A stretch of 64,000 bases of DNA, taken from the NCBI GenBank assembly GCA_041667115.1, contig JBAYFO010000010.1, positions 1 to 64,000 of the forward strand. The letters run 5' to 3'. This DNA comes from UBA1563 sp041667115 (GTDB lineage: Bacteria > Bacteroidota > Ignavibacteria > Ignavibacteriales > Ignavibacteriaceae). Positions 53,471 to 63,108 of this stretch are shown here, piece after piece. Positions within the stretch are counted from its first letter, which is position 1; every line of letters starts with the position of its first letter. A model generated the notes under the pieces. The model did not search any database. It saw only the letters and a list, made by a program, of their open reading frames with translations, and had not been told where the DNA came from. The translations under genes were made by a program, and so were the position numbers.

Positions 53471-56107
53471 ATGGCTTTCAACTTTAACAAATTTACGGTA
53501 AAAGCACAGGAAGTAGTTCAAAACGGAATTGAAATTGCACAAAGTTTCAATAATCAAATTCTGGAACCGGAACATATTCTTGCCGCATTAGTAGAAGAAA
53601 AAGGAAGTATCGCCGACACAATCATCCAAAAAGCCGGTGGAAATTCCGACAGAATAAAAATAAAAGTAAGCGAATTACTTGAACGCTTGCCAAAAGTTTC
53701 CGGCGCTTCTGCTGGAATTGGCGATCATCAGATGTCGAACAATCTTGCAAAACTATTTGATCAATCTTCCGAAGAAGCGAAGAACTTAAAAGATGAATTT
53801 ATTTCTACCGAACATTTACTTCTTGCGCTGGCTAAAGACTCTGGAAAAGTAGGACAATTGCTTCGCGATAACGGAGTAACTGCCGATATTATTTTATTAG
53901 CTTTAAAAGATGTTCGCGGTACCCAGCGCGTAACCAATCAAAATGCGGAAGATACTTATCAATCACTTAAAAAATTCGGAAGAGATTTAAATGAACTCGC
54001 CCGTGCCGGCAAACTTGATCCGGTTATTGGACGAGATGAAGAAATACGAAGAGTGCTGCAAGTCCTTTCTCGAAGAACAAAAAATAATCCCGTTTTAATT
54101 GGAGAACCAGGCGTTGGAAAAACCGCAATTGCCGAAGGAATTGCACATCGAATTATTTCCGGCGATGTCCCGGAAAATTTAAAAACTAAACGAATCGTTG
54201 CACTTGACATGGGGGCGCTTATTGCCGGCACACAATTCCGTGGACAATTTGAAGAACGAATGAAAGCCGTGTTAAAAGAAGTTCAAGATGCAAACGGCGA
54301 AATAATTTTATTTATCGATGAACTTCACACACTTGTTGGCGCAGGTTCTGTACAAGGCTCAATGGATGCAGCAAATATTTTGAAGCCTGCACTTGCACGC
54401 GGCGAACTACACTGCATTGGCGCCACAACGCTTGACGAATACAAAAAACATATCGAAAAAGATGCCGCACTCGAAAGAAGATTTCAACCGGTTCTCGTTG
54501 ATGAGCCGAGCGAAGAAGACGCTATTTCAATTCTGCGCGGATTAAAAGAACGATATGAAGTCCATCACGGAGTGAGAATAACTGATGGTGCTATCGTTGC
54601 GGCTGTTCAACTTTCTGCACGGTATATTTCGGACCGCTTTCTTCCAGACAAAGCTATTGATCTTGTAGACGAGTCGGCATCTAAACTCCGTATTGAAATT
54701 GATTCGATGCCGGAAGAACTTGATTCGCTCGAAAGAAAAATTAAACAACTTGAAATAGAACGCGAAGCGTTGAAGCGGGAAAAAGATGAAGCTTCGGAAA
54801 AAAGATTGGAAGAGCTAGAATTAGAAGTCAGTGATTTCGTTGAAGAAAAAAATCAACTTAAACAACATTGGATTTTAGAAAAAGAAAAAATTCAATCCAT
54901 CCGTTCAATAAAAAGTGAAATTGAACATGCAAAAACTAATGCCGATAAATTCGAGCGCGAAGGAGATTTAGGCAGAGTTGCAGAAATCCGTTACGGAACC
55001 ATCTCTTCTCTTGAAAAAAAATTAAAAGAAGAAACCCTTCTCCTTTCGCAAATTCAAATAAATAAAAAAATGTTGAAAGAAGAAGTTGATGCTGAAGACA
55101 TTGCCGAAGTCGTTGCAAAATGGACGGGTATTCCTTTAAACAAAATGCTGGAAGGTGAGCGAAGTAAACTTATCCGGTTAGAAGAAGAACTGCATAAAAG
55201 AATTGTGGGACAAGAAGACGCCGTTGCCTCCGTTGCCAATGCAATCCGGCGTTCACGCGCGGGGCTACAAGATGCTAACCGCCCCATCGGCTCATTTATT
55301 TTTATGGGAACAACAGGTGTTGGCAAAACAGAACTCGCACGCACTCTTGCGGAATTTCTTTTTGATGACGAACATGCGATGATCCGGATTGACATGAGCG
55401 AATATATGGAGAAGTTTTCCGTTTCGCGATTGATCGGTGCGCCTCCCGGATACGTTGGTTACGAAGAAGGGGGACAATTAACCGAAGCTGTCCGGCGCAA
55501 ACCATATTCTGTTGTTCTGCTTGATGAAATTGAAAAAGCGCATTCCGATGTATTTAATATTTTGCTGCAAGTGTTGGATGAAGGAAGGTTAACCGACAAC
55601 CAGGGAAGAACGGTAAATTTTAAAAACACTATTGTAATCATGACTTCCAACCTCGGCTCGCATATTATTCACGAACATCTTGAACGGATAAACGAAGAGA
55701 ATATTCAGCAGATAATGGGAGAGCTTCGCATGCTCCTTAGTGATTTGCTTAAGAAAACCATTCGCCCTGAATTTCTTAACCGTATTGATGATATTATTCT
55801 TTTCAGACCATTAACGAAAAAAGAACTGCGAAAAATTGTTGATATTCAAATAGAGAAAGTTCAAAAGATGTTGCATGATAAAAACATTAGCTTGGCACTA
55901 AGCGATGATGCAAAAGATTGGCTTGCGGAACTTGGTTATGATGTTGCGTATGGTGCACGTCCGCTTAAGAGAATTATCCAACGGTATTTGATCAATCCCC
56001 TATCGCAGGAATTGTTGTTAGGAACTTTTGTAAGCGGCGATACTATTTTAGTTGAGCAGGGAGAAAAAGGAAATTTAATATTCAGCAAAAGAGATACTGT
56101 TGATTGA
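53471..56107 (+). CDS. clpB: ATP-dependent disaggregase ClpB
   Basis: An 878-residue Hsp100 chaperone that, with DnaK, rescues aggregated proteins. It has the N-terminal Clp repeats, first AAA domain with GEPGVGKT, the long coiled middle domain (about 410-525, IKQLEIEREALKREKDEASEKR) and second AAA domain with GTTGVGKTE and ILFRPLTKKEL. It follows the VapBC-like pair by only 11 bases, so its own heat-shock promoter, if any, would lie inside or before the toxin genes. Confidence 0.96.
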   Translation: MAFNFNKFTVKAQEVVQNGIEIAQSFNNQILEPEHILAALVEEKGSIADTIIQKAGGNSDRIKIKVSELLERLPKVSGASAGIGDHQMSNNLAKLFDQSSEEAKNLKDEFISTEHLLLALAKDSGKVGQLLRDNGVTADIILLALKDVRGTQRVTNQNAEDTYQSLKKFGRDLNELARAGKLDPVIGRDEEIRRVLQVLSRRTKNNPVLIGEPGVGKTAIAEGIAHRIISGDVPENLKTKRIVALDMGALIAGTQFRGQFEERMKAVLKEVQDANGEIILFIDELHTLVGAGSVQGSMDAANILKPALARGELHCIGATTLDEYKKHIEKDAALERRFQPVLVDEPSEEDAISILRGLKERYEVHHGVRITDGAIVAAVQLSARYISDRFLPDKAIDLVDESASKLRIEIDSMPEELDSLERKIKQLEIEREALKREKDEASEKRLEELELEVSDFVEEKNQLKQHWILEKEKIQSIRSIKSEIEHAKTNADKFEREGDLGRVAEIRYGTISSLEKKLKEETLLLSQIQINKKMLKEEVDAEDIAEVVAKWTGIPLNKMLEGERSKLIRLEEELHKRIVGQEDAVASVANAIRRSRAGLQDANRPIGSFIFMGTTGVGKTELARTLAEFLFDDEHAMIRIDMSEYMEKFSVSRLIGAPPGYVGYEEGGQLTEAVRRKPYSVVLLDEIEKAHSDVFNILLQVLDEGRLTDNQGRTVNFKNTIVIMTSNLGSHIIHEHLERINEENIQQIMGELRMLLSDLLKKTIRPEFLNRIDDIILFRPLTKKELRKIVDIQIEKVQKMLHDKNISLALSDDAKDWLAELGYDVAYGARPLKRIIQRYLINPLSQELLLGTFVSGDTILVEQGEKGNLIFSKRDTVD

Positions 56108-56172
56108 AGCATGACTGAATGAAAATGAATAGTATCCTCAGTTAAATTCTTGTTTTGGGGGACACGATTTAC

Positions 56173-56245
56173 GAACAAGGATTAACGAATAGCGATTTTT
56201 GATTTTATTTTTAACTTCCAAAATCAAAAATCGTTAATCCTTGTT
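56173..56245. terminator. long inverted repeat after clpB
   Basis: Arms read AACAAGGATTAACG...CGATTTTTGATTTT on the left and AAAATCAAAAATCG...TTAATCCTTGTT on the right, about 26 paired bases with a small bulge in the left arm. It may end the clpB transcript or the convergent XRE transcript, or be a small mobile repeat. No GC-rich stem with T-run is present. Confidence 0.5.
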
Positions 56246-56393
56246 CTGAGATCAAAAAAGTATTGGTTGGCGGCTTCGCCGTGCTAAGGATGAATGACTT
56301 TGATTTAGAATCATTTGCTTTTTTCATGCAAACATTCAATCAATCACCTCAAGTTATTTAGTTCATGCATTGCTGGATTACTATTTTTAACTA

Positions 56394-56756
56394 TCATTCT
56401 ACATTTTTAATTTTCTTTTTTAGTTCTTCAACTTGCGAGATAAACTCACTCATCTTTTCTACCGGAATATCATTCGCGAAATGGCGCAAGTCGCCAACGG
56501 GAACCGGGCGAAGTTTATTCAATCCCAGTATTTCCGGTTTCTCAATATTTTTATTCGGTTCCCACTCCATTAAATCGTTTGGCGTGCAGTTTAACGCGAT
56601 GCAGAGTTTTTCTAGATATTCCGGTTGAAGCGCATTGAAACGGTTGCCGGTAATTCTATACGCCGCTTGTTTGCCAAATCCGTTTTTCATTAAAAAACTC
56701 GCGGGAGTGGTTATTCCGCGCAGTTTGAAGAGTTTCTTTAGGTTATACGTAAGCAT
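56394..56756 (-). CDS. XRE-type helix-turn-helix regulator
   Basis: A 120-residue protein with an N-terminal Cro/CI-type helix-turn-helix (LTYNLKKLFKLRGITTPASFLMKNGFGKQAAYRITGNRFNALQPEYLEKLCIALNCTPNDLMEW) and a C-terminal helical tail ending in ELKKKIKNVE. It resembles chromosomal XRE regulators of Bacteroidota. A 21-base-period array begins about 100 bases upstream of its start, so the repeats could be binding sites. Confidence 0.82.
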   Translation of the reverse strand: MLTYNLKKLFKLRGITTPASFLMKNGFGKQAAYRITGNRFNALQPEYLEKLCIALNCTPNDLMEWEPNKNIEKPEILGLNKLRPVPVGDLRHFANDIPVEKMSEFISQVEELKKKIKNVE

Positions 56757-57304
56757 AGAAACCTCGATTGTAAGTGTGTAAATAACAATTTATTATTACG
56801 ATATGGGAAAAATATATCGCGTAATAGGAAAATGCAAGTTATTAATAAGATGTTTTTCATTAGTAATGAGATAGTAATTTTAGTAATAAGATGATATTAT
56901 TCGGTGATAGAATATAATTCTGTAGTAATGAGAAGATATTCTTTAGCGATGAGAAATTTTTCTTTATCATTCCGATAATATTATTTAGTAATGAGTGATA
57001 ATTCTTGTGTAATGAGACGAAATACACTACACAAATGAAATAATGGAGTGGAAATGTTTGTTTTTAGGCTGAAAATCAATTTTGTTTTTTTTGATATTGC
57101 ATATTTGAGAGAAACAATTGGACGCAGATTTGTTAAGATTGGTTAGGATGTTTTAAGATCATAACAAAGCATAGGGAATATTAAAAAAATAAATGTCTCA
57201 ACCATTTTAGTTACATTTGACATTTTTATGAAAGAAGTCTAAGTTGAGGGTTAAAAGAAATAATAATTCTAACTACTTATTTCTTTAAAAATATTGAGGC
57301 ATAT
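56757..57304. other. 548-base gap with a 21-base-period array
   Basis: No gene is supported. The left 100 bases should hold the XRE promoter. The array occupies about 56859-57025. The rest up to the GIY-YIG gene is AT-rich and unrecognised, and probably carries that gene's promoter. Confidence 0.5.
56859..57025. repeat. tandem array, period 21 bases, TAGTAATGAG core
   Basis: Units begin at about 56859, 56879, 56900, 56921, 56942, 56963, 56984 and 57005: eight degenerate units, all spaced 21 bases except the first step of 20. The conserved part is TTTAGTAATGAGA; the rest is AT-rich and variable, and two units are strongly decayed. In-frame reading gives FSNEKIF-like heptads but with stop codons, so it is unlikely to code for protein. 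Confidence 0.75.
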
Positions 57305-58159
57305 ATGAACGTAGGTAAAACAATACAAATATTTCTTCCTGATGGTAATCCGAGAAGCATTAAAATCGCCGAAATAACTAGTAGAACAGTTCAAGCAGTA
57401 TTAATTCCTCGAACAAAACTTGAAGAGATTTTTACTAGAGAAGAATTAAACAACGTAGGCGTTTATCTTCTTATTGGTAATCCCGAGGAAGAGGTAAAAC
57501 CGCTTTTGTATGTTGGAGAAGCTGAGGATTGCAAAATTCGTCTCAAACAACATAATTCGACGAAAGATTTTTGGAATTATGCCATAGCCATAATTTCAAA
57601 AACTCACTATTTCACCAAAACGCATATAAAATTTCTTGAATCGCATATGTTTAAGGAAGCTATGCGTATAAATCGGTACAAATTAGAAAATAGCACAAAT
57701 CCGACTACACCTTATGTTGCAGAATGGATGGAAGCAGATTTGTTAGATAATTTTGAGACAATTAAAATTTTAGTTTCAACACTTGGATTCCCGATATTTG
57801 ATGAAATAAAGACCGCTCAAAAAACTGAATTACTTTATTGTAAAGGAAAAGAGGCCTCTGCAGCCGGGCAACTCACCGACGAGGGCTTCCTTGTCCTTTC
57901 AGGTTCAAAGTGTAATCTTAAAGAATCAAAAACAGCAGGAACTTGGATTGTTAATATGCGGAAAAGACTTCTTGAAGAAAAGATTCTACAAGTTAATGGA
58001 AATGTATATGAGTTTATCTCGGATTATCTTTTTGGCTCTCCAAGTGCAGCTGCCGGTGCCGTTTTAGCTAGAAGAGCAAATGGTTGGATTGAATGGAGAT
58101 ATAAAAACGGGAAAACTCTTGACGAAGTAAAAAGACAAATAAATTTAGAAACGGAATAA
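57305..58159 (+). CDS. GIY-YIG nuclease-like protein with DUF4357 C-terminus
   Basis: The 284-residue protein has a GIY-YIG-like core (GVYLLIGNPEEEVKPLLYVGEAEDCKIRLKQHN, then FLESHMFKEAMR with a conserved Glu) at about residues 50-135. Its C-terminal DUF4357 domain reads FGSPSAAAGAVLARRANGWIEWRYKNGKTLDEVKR. Proteins of this architecture are common, often near mobile or defence genes, and their role is unknown. It is followed by the NTF2-like gene after three bases, forming a two-gene unit. Confidence 0.85.
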   Translation: MNVGKTIQIFLPDGNPRSIKIAEITSRTVQAVLIPRTKLEEIFTREELNNVGVYLLIGNPEEEVKPLLYVGEAEDCKIRLKQHNSTKDFWNYAIAIISKTHYFTKTHIKFLESHMFKEAMRINRYKLENSTNPTTPYVAEWMEADLLDNFETIKILVSTLGFPIFDEIKTAQKTELLYCKGKEASAAGQLTDEGFLVLSGSKCNLKESKTAGTWIVNMRKRLLEEKILQVNGNVYEFISDYLFGSPSAAAGAVLARRANGWIEWRYKNGKTLDEVKRQINLETE

Positions 58160-58162
58160 ACT

Positions 58163-58549
58163 ATGACAAAATCCCCAACACAAATTCTTACTGAATGGAT
58201 GCAAGCCGTAAATAAGAGAGATATTGAAACACTTCTCTCTTTTTATAATAAAAATGCTGTCTTGATTCCAACATTTTCTAATAAGCTATTAACTACTCCG
58301 GAAGATATTCGGGATTATTTTGTTAAACTCGGAAACCGTGATGAGCTTAGTGTCTCGTTGCACGACAAAACTTTGAACATTCAATTAATCAGAAATGATA
58401 TTTATAGTTTATCCGGTATTTATTGTTGGAAGCTGACGATCGACAGGGAATCATTTACTTTTGAAGCGCGGTTCAGCTATACAATTGACGCATCACTTGC
58501 AAACCCGATTCTGAATCACCATTCATCTCAAATTCCGCGTATGCTTTAA
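58163..58549 (+). CDS. NTF2/SnoaL-like fold protein
   Basis: This 128-residue single-domain protein resembles the SgcJ/CaMKII-association branch of the NTF2 fold: TEWMQAVNKRDIETLLSFYNKNAVLIPTFSNKLLTTPEDIRDYF and a final LNHHSSQIPRML, where the HHSS motif is typical. It may bind or convert a small molecule; its substrate is unknown. Start is three bases after the GIY-YIG gene stop. Confidence 0.8.
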   Translation: MTKSPTQILTEWMQAVNKRDIETLLSFYNKNAVLIPTFSNKLLTTPEDIRDYFVKLGNRDELSVSLHDKTLNIQLIRNDIYSLSGIYCWKLTIDRESFTFEARFSYTIDASLANPILNHHSSQIPRML

Positions 58550-58618
58550 GATGATTCCGTTTCCTTCTTTTAAAAATTTCTTCTTATTTTAAGCTACTCA
58601 TTTATGAAAGGTATTTTT

Positions 58619-59836
58619 ATGAAACAATTTGTCTTGTTCCTTATCGCTCTCGCATTTATCTCAAGCGCTTATGCTCAAGTTAAAAATAAAGGGGTGTTTG
58701 TAAAACCCAAAAGTGAATATTATGAAGCAAATAAAAAAGCTGTAGAAGAGTTTAACAAAAAACCGGCTTCGGAAAACAAAGCATTCAAGGTTGATTTTAC
58801 CGGATTGGATTTACCAAAAGCAAAAAGTGAATTTACTTATCAGTGGCATAACGATCCGATCAATCAAGGGATGACCGGCACGTGCTGGGATTTTTCAACA
58901 ACTTCATTTTTTGAATCTGAGATTTACCGCCTCAACAAAAAGAAAGTTAAACTTTCCGAAATGTATACCGCATATTGGGAATATGTAGAAAAAGCCCGCC
59001 GCTTCGTTCAGGAAAGAGGTAACTCAGCTTTTGCCGAAGGTTCTGAAGGCAACGCTGTAAAAAGAATTTGGAATCAGTACGGAGTTGTTCCTGCCTCGGC
59101 ATATGGCGGAATGCTGCCGGGACAAAAAGTCCACGACCACAGCAAATTGGTTGATGAGATGACCGCTTATTTACAAGGGTTAAAAACCTCTAATGCGTGG
59201 AATGAAGACGAAGCGGTTTCGACAATCAAATCTATTCTTAACCATTACCTTGGTGTTCCTCCAACAAAATGTACCTATGAAGGAAAAGAGTTCACACCAA
59301 AAGAATTTTTAGACAAAGTTGTAAACTTAAAACTTGACGACTACGTTGATATCATTTCATTAATGGAAAAACCATACTACACCAAAATGATGTACAATGT
59401 GCCGGACAACTGGTGGCTTGACAGTTCTTATTATAATGTTCCGCTGGACGAATATATGAGCATTATAAAAAATGCAATCCGCAAAGGATATACGATGGTT
59501 ATCGGCGGAGATGTATCGGAACCGGGAATTGAATCGCACGCAAAAGTTGCAATGATCCCGACGTTTGATATTCCCTCCGAATATATTGATGAGAACGCAA
59601 GAGAATTCCGCTTTGTAAACAAAACAACGACAGATGACCACGGGATTCATCTTGTTGGTTATTTAAATAAAAACGGAAAAGATTGGTACCTGATAAAAGA
59701 TTCCGGTGCCGGAGCTTATAACGTTGATGATAAAGGCTACTATTACTATTCGGAAGATTACGTAAAATTAAAAATAGTTGATTTCTGTGTGCACAAAGAT
59801 ATGGTTGAAGATATTTTAAACAAGTTTTCCAAGTAA
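58619..59836 (+). CDS. C1 (papain/bleomycin hydrolase-like) cysteine peptidase, exported
   Basis: The 405-residue peptidase has a signal peptide (MKQFVLFLIALAFISSAYAQ). The nucleophile Cys89 is in NQGMTGTCWDFSTTSFFESE, and the catalytic His is in DDHGIHLVGY (about 341). The usual third residue region reads WYLIKDSGAGAYN, with Asp where papain has Asn; I recall this form in related Bacteroidota enzymes but cannot verify it. ATG at 58619 is preferred because GAAAGG lies seven bases before it. It probably acts as an aminopeptidase-like enzyme outside the cytoplasm. Confidence 0.88.
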   Translation: MKQFVLFLIALAFISSAYAQVKNKGVFVKPKSEYYEANKKAVEEFNKKPASENKAFKVDFTGLDLPKAKSEFTYQWHNDPINQGMTGTCWDFSTTSFFESEIYRLNKKKVKLSEMYTAYWEYVEKARRFVQERGNSAFAEGSEGNAVKRIWNQYGVVPASAYGGMLPGQKVHDHSKLVDEMTAYLQGLKTSNAWNEDEAVSTIKSILNHYLGVPPTKCTYEGKEFTPKEFLDKVVNLKLDDYVDIISLMEKPYYTKMMYNVPDNWWLDSSYYNVPLDEYMSIIKNAIRKGYTMVIGGDVSEPGIESHAKVAMIPTFDIPSEYIDENAREFRFVNKTTTDDHGIHLVGYLNKNGKDWYLIKDSGAGAYNVDDKGYYYYSEDYVKLKIVDFCVHKDMVEDILNKFSK

Positions 59837-59852
59837 GGATTGCCCTCTCTAA

Positions 59853-61157
59853 ATGAACACAATCGAACTTATCCGAAAAAAACGTAACGGAGAATCTCTT
59901 TCTAAAGAAGAGATTCTCTTTTTGGTTTCATCCTACACAAAAAATAAAATTCCCGATTATCAATTCTCCGCATTTCTTATGGCGGTTTATTTAAAAGGAA
60001 TGAACACAACCGAAACTGCCGCCCTTACGGAATCTATGCTCTACAGTGGAAAAGTAATTGATCTTTCTTCTATAAAAGGAATTAAGATTGACAAACATTC
60101 TACCGGCGGAGTTGGCGACAAAACTTCCCTCATCATTGCGCCCATAGCCGCTGCGGCGGGAGTTAATGTGCCGATGATCTCAGGCAGAGGACTTGGACAT
60201 ACCGGTGGAACGCTCGATAAACTTGAAGCGATTCCCGGGTACAGTACAAATCTTTCGTTGAGCGATTATAAAAAAGTCTTGAAAAAATGCGGACTGGTTT
60301 TGATCGGACAGACGAAAGAAATTGCTCCGGCAGATAAATTGATCTATGCCTTACGCGACGTTACCGCAACCGTTGAATCAATTCCGCTTATCACCGGCAG
60401 CATAATGAGTAAAAAACTTGCCGAAGGAATTGACGGACTTGTGCTTGATGTAAAAACCGGAAGCGGCGCGTTCATGCAAAAATTCTCTGATGCAAAAGAA
60501 CTTGCTCAATCACTGATAAACACGGCAAAAGCATTTGATAAAAAAGTCCTTGGGTTTATAACCGATATGAATCAACCGCTTGGTAATTATATCGGTAATT
60601 GGTTTGAAGTGTATGAATCAATTAAAATACTGCGCGGAGAAGTTGTTCCCGATCTATGCGAAGTAAGTTTTACCCTTTCCGGCGCAATGATCTATCTCGG
60701 CGGAAAAGCAAAATCGATTGAAGAAGGAATCAAACTTTCGAAAGAACTTATCGCAAATGGAAAAGCTTTTGAAAAATTTGTTGAGCTTGTAAAACTCCAG
60801 GGCGGTGATATTAGCTATTTATACGAACCGGAGAAATATCCAAAATCAAAATACATGTTGAAAGTGGTAAGCCAGAGCGAAGGATTTGTCTCTGCAATAG
60901 ACACCTATCAAATAGGCGTTGCAGCTTTAGAACTTGGCGCAGGAAGATTAAAGAAAGAAGATGTCATCGACCCGAAGGCAGGAATTATCTTCCACAAAAA
61001 ACTTGGAGATAAATTGGCAAAAGGAGAAATTATAGCTGAACTTTTTACCGATAAGAAAAACATGCTTCCTGCGGCGGAAAAAAGAATAATGAGTGCATTA
61101 ACTATTACTAAGGATAAACCGAAAAAACAAAAAATGATAAAATTGATAATGGATTAG
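59853..61157 (+). CDS. pyrimidine-nucleoside / thymidine phosphorylase
   Basis: This 434-residue enzyme splits thymidine, and possibly uridine, into base and (deoxy)ribose 1-phosphate in nucleoside salvage. Motifs: MNTIELIRKKRNGESLSKEEILFLV, KIDKHSTGGVGDKTSL (phosphate site), MISGRGLGHTGGTLDKLEAIPGY and VKTGSGAFM. The length fits DeoA/Pdp. It starts 16 bases after the peptidase stop and may be cotranscribed with it. Confidence 0.93.
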   Translation: MNTIELIRKKRNGESLSKEEILFLVSSYTKNKIPDYQFSAFLMAVYLKGMNTTETAALTESMLYSGKVIDLSSIKGIKIDKHSTGGVGDKTSLIIAPIAAAAGVNVPMISGRGLGHTGGTLDKLEAIPGYSTNLSLSDYKKVLKKCGLVLIGQTKEIAPADKLIYALRDVTATVESIPLITGSIMSKKLAEGIDGLVLDVKTGSGAFMQKFSDAKELAQSLINTAKAFDKKVLGFITDMNQPLGNYIGNWFEVYESIKILRGEVVPDLCEVSFTLSGAMIYLGGKAKSIEEGIKLSKELIANGKAFEKFVELVKLQGGDISYLYEPEKYPKSKYMLKVVSQSEGFVSAIDTYQIGVAALELGAGRLKKEDVIDPKAGIIFHKKLGDKLAKGEIIAELFTDKKNMLPAAEKRIMSALTITKDKPKKQKMIKLIMD

Positions 61158-61190
61158 AGTTTTTCATTCACAAACAAAAATGGGGTTCTT

Positions 61191-62882
61191 ATGAAAACCG
61201 TACTTGGTTCTGTTCTGTTATTAGTCATTCTTTCCACCTTATCGTTTGGACAATTAAGTCCAACCAGTTTCAATCCAAACATCCTTGTTCATTCACAAGG
61301 GTTGCCGAACGAGTTCTTACTTTTTGTACCCGATACGGCAACGCAAATTTTATTCAATCCGGCAAGAGCAAATGATTATTCCGGCAGTTTTGTGTACACA
61401 ACCTATGCAACTGATTATAAAAGAAATATTTATTTGCCTATAGTCTATATTTATGATCCGGTTTATATAACAGACCGAATGCCGGCACCACAACAAATGC
61501 CTCAGCCGTCATTCTATTCTCCCGGAAACACCGAAACATATAGTTCGGGCAAAAATCCTACGGTTGCCGTTGCCACACTTTTTAACGCGTTCGATTCAAA
61601 ATGGCTCTTTTTATTTACGAATGGAATCGCTAACCAAAACGGAACCTCTAACTACTCATCGAGCAATAATTATCCCGACAGTTATAATCAAACAAACATA
61701 TCATTTTATTCTTCGAGCAGCAATTCAGAAACGAAAGAAGGGGTAACGTCGTTTCGATTGTCAAATATTTTTTCCACCGGAACCGGAAAGAAATCAATTG
61801 GAGTTTTTGCAATCTTTAATTCAACACTGAATAATTCGATTGGAAACAGCGCAAACAGTTCGCTCAATATTTCCGGCACAATACCTCTCTTTTTTCATTC
61901 CTCGCTCAGCAATACCATAAATAAGTTAAACGAGGAAAATTCTCATTACGTCCTTGGTTTAGAATTTACTTCGACAAATGAGCGGTGGGATTATATTGCG
62001 AGAGCAAGCTATCAAAGCTCAACGTACAACTTTAAAAACTCGAACACCACAAACCAACAATCGGTTGACAGCACGTACAATGGTTCTTCTTCAAACCCCG
62101 TTTCGTCAACTTCCAAATCGGAAAGAACAACCGGTTATGAAAACTTTAATCAATCCGAACCTTACACGCTCGCTTTTGAAAACTATCTCCAAAGCAAAAC
62201 AACTATTTTTTCTTTGGATGGGAACATATTTCTCTCCGCAAATGTAAACTACACAAACGGCGATGGAAAAACCGGCGGGAGTTCTTTCTCAAATAACAGA
62301 AATTATTATAATGGAACCTGGACCTCAAGCGGAACAATAAGCAATGCTTCTAAGGGAAACTATGATAACAAGAGCTGGGGCTTTTCTTTTACTCCCGGTT
62401 TTATTATTAAAAAAAGTTTTTCGGATCTCTTTCTCTTATCGGGACTAAAACTTGAGACCGGCTACAACAAACAGACCTCTGCTCAAATGAATTATTATTA
62501 TCCATCAGATTATTACGCTCAAGCCCCAACGTTTTTAAATTCAACCTTAACTTTAAAGTTTGTTACGCTGGCTCTCCCGGTCTATATCAATTATTCACCT
62601 GCGGAGTGGATTTCGATTTGGGGTGGGATGAATTACTCTTACGGATATAGCAAACGGGTTGAAGAGGTTTCGGGAAACTCAACAAGTTTTTATTCGAGTT
62701 CTTCATCGTCCCAAACCTATTCTATGAATTCAAAAAACGATAATTCAACTTTCCAATCAATGAAATCAACATTCCTTGGTCTTGAATTAAAGCATCCATC
62801 CGGATTACGTGTGCAAATTGCCTTCGATGAGGATATTGCTTCTTTTAGAGATTGGAACATCTCCGTAGGATATCATTTTTAA
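61191..62882 (+). CDS. hypothetical outer-membrane beta-barrel protein
   Basis: The 563-residue protein has a signal peptide (MKTVLGSVLLLVILSTLSFGQ). The body is rich in Ser, Asn and Tyr with alternating hydrophobic strands and ends RDWNISVGYHF, a typical barrel C-terminus. No named family is recognised. It begins 33 bases after the phosphorylase stop and is followed by a strong hairpin, so it ends this transcript. Confidence 0.7.
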   Translation: MKTVLGSVLLLVILSTLSFGQLSPTSFNPNILVHSQGLPNEFLLFVPDTATQILFNPARANDYSGSFVYTTYATDYKRNIYLPIVYIYDPVYITDRMPAPQQMPQPSFYSPGNTETYSSGKNPTVAVATLFNAFDSKWLFLFTNGIANQNGTSNYSSSNNYPDSYNQTNISFYSSSSNSETKEGVTSFRLSNIFSTGTGKKSIGVFAIFNSTLNNSIGNSANSSLNISGTIPLFFHSSLSNTINKLNEENSHYVLGLEFTSTNERWDYIARASYQSSTYNFKNSNTTNQQSVDSTYNGSSSNPVSSTSKSERTTGYENFNQSEPYTLAFENYLQSKTTIFSLDGNIFLSANVNYTNGDGKTGGSSFSNNRNYYNGTWTSSGTISNASKGNYDNKSWGFSFTPGFIIKKSFSDLFLLSGLKLETGYNKQTSAQMNYYYPSDYYAQAPTFLNSTLTLKFVTLALPVYINYSPAEWISIWGGMNYSYGYSKRVEEVSGNSTSFYSSSSSSQTYSMNSKNDNSTFQSMKSTFLGLELKHPSGLRVQIAFDEDIASFRDWNISVGYHF

Positions 62883-62911
62883 GTTTTCCTTATCTCTGTT
62901 TTTAACAAGCA

Positions 62912-62945
62912 CAACACCGCAACTCCGAAAGGGGTTTCGGTGTTG
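62912..62945 (+). terminator. long hairpin after the outer-membrane protein gene
   Basis: CAACACCG (62912-62919) pairs with CGGTGTTG (62938-62945). Inside, AACTCC pairs with GGGGTT around a GAAA tetraloop, leaving one mismatch. There is little T-run after it, so it may also stabilise the mRNA end. Confidence 0.7.
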
Positions 62946-63108
62946 CAAATCGGTGGAGTCTTCATGAGAAAAATCAATTTTTTTTATTTTTTTCAATACT
63001 TATTTGTTTTAATTTAGCAGTAGGTTAAAATTAACTACCGCAGCTCGGGAAGATTTAGTAATAACGGCTTTCATGTAGCTAAAAACTGTTTGACGTCAAA
63101 AAAAAACT

